Shown: positions 41,301-44,849 of the stretch, piece after piece
Numbering within the stretch: position 1 is the stretch's first letter
Layout of the letters: every line of letters begins with the position of its first letter
Source: DATMER01 sp035536935
Lineage (GTDB): Bacteria; Acidobacteriota; Thermoanaerobaculia; Multivoradales; UBA5704
Direction: 5' to 3'
Length of the DNA: 44,849 nt
Assembly (NCBI GenBank): GCA_035536935.1
Contig: DATLNC010000078.1
Span: forward strand, 1-44,849
Notes under the pieces: model-generated
What the model was told of the DNA's origin: nothing
Databases searched by the model: none
The model's input: the letters and a program-made list of their open reading frames with translations, nothing else
Made by a program: the position numbers and the translations under genes

Positions 41301-41833
41301 TTGGAGCCGCGGGGCAGGAAGAGGTCGTCGGCCTCCTTCTCCAGCGATTCGAGCACCCGGCGGAGATTGCGCGAGCCGAGACCGGCGGCGAAGAGCGCCT
41401 GGCCGACCTGGCCATGCTGCTCCAGCAGCTCGCGGCCCCCGGCCACGAGCGCGTCGTGATCGATGCCGAAGAGGCTGGAGAAGAGCTTCTCTTCCATCCC
41501 TTGCAAGCAGCGGTCGAGGAGCCCGTCGCTCAGGGGGGACTCGTCATCCGGGGAGAGGAGGGTGCTCTTCATGCCCTTGCGGCGGAGGAGGGAGATCTCG
41601 GAGCCGTCCCCGAGGAGCAGGCGGCCGCCGACCCGGAGCTGGTCGTAGGGATGGAGGAAGTCGTCGGAGCTGCGCGGGTGGAAGCCGAAGAGGAGGACCT
41701 TCAGGGCGCGGAGGGCCGAGCTTTTGCCCGCCTCGTTGGCGCCGAAGATCACATGCAACCCCGGCTCCGAAAGATCGAGCCGGCGGTCCGTGAACGGCCC
41801 GAACGCCTTCAGGTGGAGATCGAGGAGCCTCAC
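38375..41833 (-). CDS. YhaN/SbcC-like AAA ATPase (SMC-type)
   Basis: The 1152-residue product has the N-terminal ABC-type half with Walker A GANEAGKSS at about 31-39 after LKAFGPFTDRRLDLSEPG. Very long coiled-coil arms (about 180-1000, rich in Glu, Arg and Leu) follow. The C-terminal half carries a signature-like EGTRDQLYLSLRLATLE and Walker B LPFVVDDILINFDD, then the H-loop ILFTHHERL. It pairs with the nuclease encoded just upstream, as SbcC pairs with SbcD or YhaN with YhaO. The GTG start at 41833 overlaps the upstream stop (GTGA); long frames reading through it are artefacts. Confidence 0.93.
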   Translation of the reverse strand: MRLLDLHLKAFGPFTDRRLDLSEPGLHVIFGANEAGKSSALRALKVLLFGFHPRSSDDFLHPYDQLRVGGRLLLGDGSEISLLRRKGMKSTLLSPDDESPLSDGLLDRCLQGMEEKLFSSLFGIDHDALVAGGRELLEQHGQVGQALFAAGLGSRNLRRVLESLEKEADDLFLPRGSKPLINQAVADFKEAKRELAASSLSGREFEGDRKELERLRGEAEALSREIATLERESNRLQRLRRTLPLLAERGHFRTQLAEMEPTAVLPLDFPDRRREAQEALRRAREDRNRAADELKGLKEEAAGLTVAAPVLAQAESIERLHADVGLFTKDTGDLSRLRLERDEQQAQALELLEEIRPGMTLEEAESLRPAGDRWVRIQDLGNQRQALVNGLDQARRQAGEAERTLASTRETLAGLPEPRDPVPLRRQAETARRAGPLDERRTETAAAIRTESEQLRLDIGRLGLWNGPPEELEALPVPPAETLERFGRDLDSLAERRRGLEEKRRTVHESLGDAARQLEEMQRAGAVPTEKDLLDARSRRDQAWNLLKEQWTGSGAEAYERMVGEADDLADRLRREADRVQLQAQLSARRDELAGMAETLDADLIRSMEETARVETAWKELWQPCGIAPLPAREMHPSWTSRYEKLRARAESLRQHRHRLESLEDAVRQQRADLAAVLGELGESVPRLKGLEPVLARSEEVVRRLEEEERKRASLEDELRSASSRAAKARQEEETALAELEAWKRSWAGTISGLGLGGDALPSEVSLLVARLNEISKRRQEAEKLGRRVTGLERDLETFRSAVRALAADLAIDRKYLHSEQHPDQTADHLHALLKEARRQDDRRQLLERRIEKLEGEVRDAEAIRRAMEERLAGLRAEAGCDDDAGLEEAERRSAEVRDLRRELDYREKQLLKEGSALDDLEREAEAVDADALPGLIEQLGGEVEEKKGRMGDLREELGRRDLELERRTGGDAAARAAERAQEILARLRDGVESHVRLRLAGTLLRREIERYRVENQAPLLRRAADLFSTLTLGRYAGLQTDFGDDDEPVLVGIRDGKQVRVEGMSEGTRDQLYLSLRLATLEKYLDHAEPLPFVVDDILINFDDRRTQAALSVLAELSKKTQVILFTHHERLKEMGEAMRNGSGVFVRELG

Positions 41834-43083
41834 GAACCCTCCGGCGACGTCAGGAGACGGGCGAGGAGGAGGTCCTCGACTTCCCCGAGCAGGCTCCGCA
41901 GCCGCTCCGGATCCGTGGGGTCGAGGGCATCGGCATCTTCGAACAGCTCCGGAGGGAGCTTCCGCCGGAGCTCTACGAAGTCCTCGGCCAGCTCCGCGAG
42001 CCCGCCGCCGGCCTGCAGATCCTCGATGGATCGGAGCAGACCGCCGAGAGCATCGTCCACCGCCCGGACGGCCTCCGATTGCCGGGTGCGGAGCTGGACC
42101 TTCTCGATCCAGAGCGATCCGCTTCCCACACCGAAGGCCAGGGCGCGGCATTCCGAGGTCCAGCGCTCGGGAGCGGCGAGCAGCTCGCCATGGGCCGGGC
42201 AGGCGCCCTCGACGACAAGGCGCACCGCCACCGTCCGCCCTTCCGCCGCCGCCATTTCCCGCTCGAGGGCCTTGCCGATCCGGTCGAGGATCTCGCCGGA
42301 ATCCCCGGCTCCCGTCGCATCCACCCGGCAGAGAGCCCAGCGGAAAACGTCCAGGTCGCGGTGCTCCACCTCCGCGACCTCGCGCTCCCGCACGGTCACC
42401 AGCGTCGCCCCCTTGGGTCCGGTCTCCCGGATGTGCCGGCCCTGGAGGGCGCCCGGAAAGACGATCCACGGATCGCGGCAGGCCACCTCCCGCAGGTGAA
42501 CGTGGCCGAGGGCCCAGTACTGATAGCCGCGGGAGCGCAGGCCCTCGACGGTGCAGGGGGCATAGGAGGCGTGACCCGGCCGGCCGTTCAGACTGGTATG
42601 GAGCAGGCCGATGTTGAAGAAGTGAGGCACCGCCGGCGGATAGGCGAGCGAGAGGTCGTCGCTCACCGCGGCCGAGGCGAACCCCTGGCCGTGGATGGCG
42701 ACCTCCAACTCCTTGATCAGGACGGTCTCCGGCTTTTTCGTGGAGAGTACCGTGACGTTGGATGGAGGGCGGAGCGAGCGGGTGATCTGGCTCGCGGCGT
42801 CGTGATTGCCGGCGATGAGGAAGACGGGGATGCCCGCTTCGTCCAGCCTCCGCATCTGGGCGGCGAAAAAGAGGCCGGTGTTGTAATCCTTCCAGTCGCC
42901 GTCATAGAGATCGCCGGCGAGGAGGAGGAAGGCCACGTTCTCGGAGACGGCCAGGTCCACCAGGTTCTCGAAAGCCCGGCGGGTCGCGCCGCGGATCTCC
43001 TCCACCGGCGCGCCCTCGTAGCGCTCCAGGCCCCGGAGGGGGCTGTCTAAGTGGATGTCCGCGGCGTGGATGAATCTGAACAA
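41830..43083 (-). CDS. YhaO/SbcD-like DNA repair exonuclease
   Basis: The 417-residue product is a calcineurin-type metallophosphoesterase with all metal motifs: HAADIHLDSPLRG (DxH), LLLAGDLYDG (GD), FLIAGNHDA (GNHD), IGLLHTSLNG (H) and WALGHVHLRE (GHxH). The C-terminal region should contact the ATPase. It likely cuts DNA ends or hairpins in double-strand-break repair with its partner. The TTG start at 43083 lies eight bases after TATGCT. It is divergent from the S9 peptidase gene across only 38 bp. Confidence 0.93.
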   Translation of the reverse strand: MFRFIHAADIHLDSPLRGLERYEGAPVEEIRGATRRAFENLVDLAVSENVAFLLLAGDLYDGDWKDYNTGLFFAAQMRRLDEAGIPVFLIAGNHDAASQITRSLRPPSNVTVLSTKKPETVLIKELEVAIHGQGFASAAVSDDLSLAYPPAVPHFFNIGLLHTSLNGRPGHASYAPCTVEGLRSRGYQYWALGHVHLREVACRDPWIVFPGALQGRHIRETGPKGATLVTVREREVAEVEHRDLDVFRWALCRVDATGAGDSGEILDRIGKALEREMAAAEGRTVAVRLVVEGACPAHGELLAAPERWTSECRALAFGVGSGSLWIEKVQLRTRQSEAVRAVDDALGGLLRSIEDLQAGGGLAELAEDFVELRRKLPPELFEDADALDPTDPERLRSLLGEVEDLLLARLLTSPEGS

Positions 43084-43110
43084 TCAAGGGAAGCATACAG
43101 CAGGCTCTGG

Positions 43111-43116
43111 TACCAT
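43111..43116 (+). promoter_or_regulatory. Extended -10 box (TGGTACCAT) of the S9 peptidase gene
   Basis: TACCAT with an upstream TGG ends five bases before the ATG at 43122, so the transcript would start at or next to the initiation codon. It lies in the 38-bp divergent gap shared with the exonuclease gene. Confidence 0.42.
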
Positions 43117-43121
43117 CCCGC

Positions 43122-44849
43122 ATGCCCATTCGCCCGCTGCGTTTCGCCGCCCTCGCCTTTCTCTGTTTCGCCGCCGCCTCTTCGGCCAGGCGACCCATGA
43201 CTCCCGAGGACCTGTGGGCCATGGAGCGCGCCGGCACGCCTGTGATCTCGCCCGATGGCAAGCAGGTGGTCTTCACGATCAACCGCATCTCGGTGGAAGA
43301 GAACAAGGGGGACAGCGATCTCTGGCTCGTCCCGTCGGACGGCAGCGCTGCGCCCCGGCGCCTGACATGGAATCCGGGCGCGGACGGCGGGCCGGTCTGG
43401 AGCCCAGACGGCAAGCGCATCGCCTTCGTCTCGAAGCGCGGCGAGGCTCCGCCCCAACTCCATGTACTGACCCTGGATGGCGGCGAGGCGCAGCCGGTCA
43501 CGAAGCTGCCTGTCGCGGTGCAGGGCCCGAAGTGGTTTCCCGACGGCAAGCGCATCGGCTTCGTGGCGAGCACCTGGCCCGACCTGAACGGCGACTGGCC
43601 CGCGGTCCAGAAGCGCCTCGACGAGAACAAGGCCGATAAAGTCCAAGCTAAAGTCGCCGACACCCGCCTCCTGCGCTTCTGGGACGAGTACCGCACCGAT
43701 GGCCGTTTCCATCACGTTTTTTCCGTCGATCTGGCCACGAGCGAGGTAAAGGATCTGACCCCTGGCCTTGCGCGGACCATGGACTTCCTCACTCCCGAGG
43801 AAGGGTGGGACCTCTCGCCCGACGGCAACGAGATCGCCTACAGCGTCAACAACACCGAGCCGCCGTACCACACGATCAACTTCGACGTCTTCATTCAGAA
43901 GATCCACCCCGCAGATACTGAGCCGCGGAACGTAACCGAGGACAACCCCGCTCACGACATGGCTCCGCGCTACTCGCCGGATGGCCGCTGGATCGTCTAC
44001 GGCCGCAACCGCCGGCCCGACATCGATCCCGACTTCGCCCGGATCGCCCGCTACGACCGCCGAAGTGGCGAGACCCGCGTCCTCGCCGAGGATTGGGACG
44101 TGCAGGCGGACGGCTCGACCTTCACTCCGGACGGCAAGACCCTGGTCTTCCATGCCCAGGAAAAAGGGAGGGTCCATGTCTACTCGATGCCGATCGAAGG
44201 AGGGACTCCGAAGCTCCTGGCGAAGGGCGGCACCACGGGCGGAGTGGATGTAGCCGGCAACAGGATCGTCTTCACCCGCCAGTCGCTCCTCGCGCCGGCC
44301 GACGTCTTTACAATGACCCTGGATGCAGCCGGAGACGAGCCGCGGCGGCTGACCACCTTGAACGCCGAGCGGCTCGCGGAGATCGATTTCGGAACGGTAG
44401 GCGAGGCCACCTTCCAAGGGGCGGGCGGCGATCCGGTTCACATGCACCTCGTTTTTCCGCCGGGTTTCGATCCAAAGCGCAAGTGGCCCCTGGTGCACGT
44501 GATCCATGGCGGACCGCACGGCGCCTCGCTGGACGACTTCCACTATCGCTGGAACGGAGCGCTGTTCGCCTCGCGCGGCTACGTGGTCTCCATGGTCAAC
44601 TTCCACGGCTCGACCGGCTACGGCCAGGCCTTTGCGGAATCGATCCTGGGCAACCACGCGGATAAACCTTTCGAAGACATGATGAAGGCCACCGACTGGC
44701 TGGTCGCTCAAGGCTATGTGGACGAGAAGCGGATGGCCGCGGCGGGAGGCTCCTACGGCGGCTACCTGGTGGCATGGCTCCTGGGCCACACCGATCGTTT
44801 CGCCGCGCTGGTGGACCACGCCGGTGTCTACGACCTGATGGGGCAGTTC
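43122..44849 (+). CDS. S9-family prolyl oligopeptidase (partial, 3' end off the window)
   Basis: The visible 576 residues begin with a signal peptide (MPIRPLRFAALAFLCFAAAS, cleavage near SSA). A beta-propeller with repeated SPDGK/SPDGR/TPDGK blades (about 40-370) follows, then the start of the alpha/beta-hydrolase domain (VHVIHGGPHGASLDDFHY, with the oxyanion HGGPH). Ser544 in GGSYGGYL is the nucleophile; the Asp and His of the triad lie beyond the edge. Such enzymes cleave short peptides or N-acylated residues, here in the periplasm. The ATG is supported by an extended -10 box directly upstream. Confidence 0.93.
   Translation, partial: MPIRPLRFAALAFLCFAAASSARRPMTPEDLWAMERAGTPVISPDGKQVVFTINRISVEENKGDSDLWLVPSDGSAAPRRLTWNPGADGGPVWSPDGKRIAFVSKRGEAPPQLHVLTLDGGEAQPVTKLPVAVQGPKWFPDGKRIGFVASTWPDLNGDWPAVQKRLDENKADKVQAKVADTRLLRFWDEYRTDGRFHHVFSVDLATSEVKDLTPGLARTMDFLTPEEGWDLSPDGNEIAYSVNNTEPPYHTINFDVFIQKIHPADTEPRNVTEDNPAHDMAPRYSPDGRWIVYGRNRRPDIDPDFARIARYDRRSGETRVLAEDWDVQADGSTFTPDGKTLVFHAQEKGRVHVYSMPIEGGTPKLLAKGGTTGGVDVAGNRIVFTRQSLLAPADVFTMTLDAAGDEPRRLTTLNAERLAEIDFGTVGEATFQGAGGDPVHMHLVFPPGFDPKRKWPLVHVIHGGPHGASLDDFHYRWNGALFASRGYVVSMVNFHGSTGYGQAFAESILGNHADKPFEDMMKATDWLVAQGYVDEKRMAAAGGSYGGYLVAWLLGHTDRFAALVDHAGVYDLMGQF

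Noticed and set aside
40793..42499. 568-residue frame antisense to the YhaN/YhaO genes
   Set aside because: It spans the junction of two well supported genes and shows no motif.

Overview
The window is GC-rich chromosomal DNA from a Gram-negative-type bacterium. A beta-barrel outer-membrane protein, many signal-peptide proteins, zf-HC2 anti-sigma factors and a CHAT/TPR protein, together with the ftsY-ribD-ribE order, point to an Acidobacteriota-like or myxobacteria-like lineage. That placement is inference. There is no rRNA, tRNA, CRISPR array or insertion sequence that I can see. Genes are densely packed, with many ATGA/GTGA start-stop overlaps and three convergent pairs whose stop codons overlap. 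At least six genes carry a TAnnAT -10 box only 5-10 nt before the start codon, suggesting leaderless transcripts.

Layout. 1-4777 (+): end of an unidentified gene, then ftsY, ribD, ribE, an unknown gene and threonine aldolase, all coupled. 4774-5746 (-): RidA and hypoxanthine phosphoribosyltransferase. 5787-13606 (+): a five-gene coupled cassette (coiled-coil protein, GNAT, acyl-adenylating ligase, UbiA-type prenyltransferase, PEP-synthase-like dikinase) that looks like an uncharacterised lipid or metabolite pathway. 13661-16342 (+): a ten-cysteine secreted mini-protein, a GT-C-like membrane protein and a small membrane protein. 16376-21256 (-): a metal island with an ABC permease, binding protein, outer-membrane barrel and small periplasmic protein behind a palindromic operator, and a TerC-family Mn exporter behind a yybP-ykoY manganese riboswitch. 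21319-24146 (+): a beta-hydroxyacid dehydrogenase, a zf-HC2 protein and GluQRS. 24143-29283 (-): a CHAT-protease/TPR protein, a small unknown protein and an ECF-type sigma/anti-sigma pair. 29389-30250 (+): a toxin-antitoxin pair with a frameshifted PIN toxin. 30247-35651: a PAP2-like phosphatase, an SDR, a beta-sandwich-like orphan, a sulfatase and a serine hydrolase. 35652-38371: a scarred region with a deleted VapC, intact VapB, copied gene fragments, an arginine-deiminase-fold enzyme and truncated genes. 38375-43083 (-): a YhaN/YhaO (SbcC/SbcD-like) pair. 43122-end (+): an S9 peptidase running off the window.

The most unusual signal is three intergenic arrays (15591-15960, 30906-31105, 36539-36862). 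Each repeats its own unrelated 10-13 bp motif (GCTCCGAA type, AACCCGCGGGTT type, AGTCGCGGCAGAA type) on a lattice of 20-22 bp, about two helical turns, with variable sequence in between. In the third array whole units are inverted in place without breaking the lattice. I know of no described element class with this architecture. All statements rest on reading the sequence; no database search was run.
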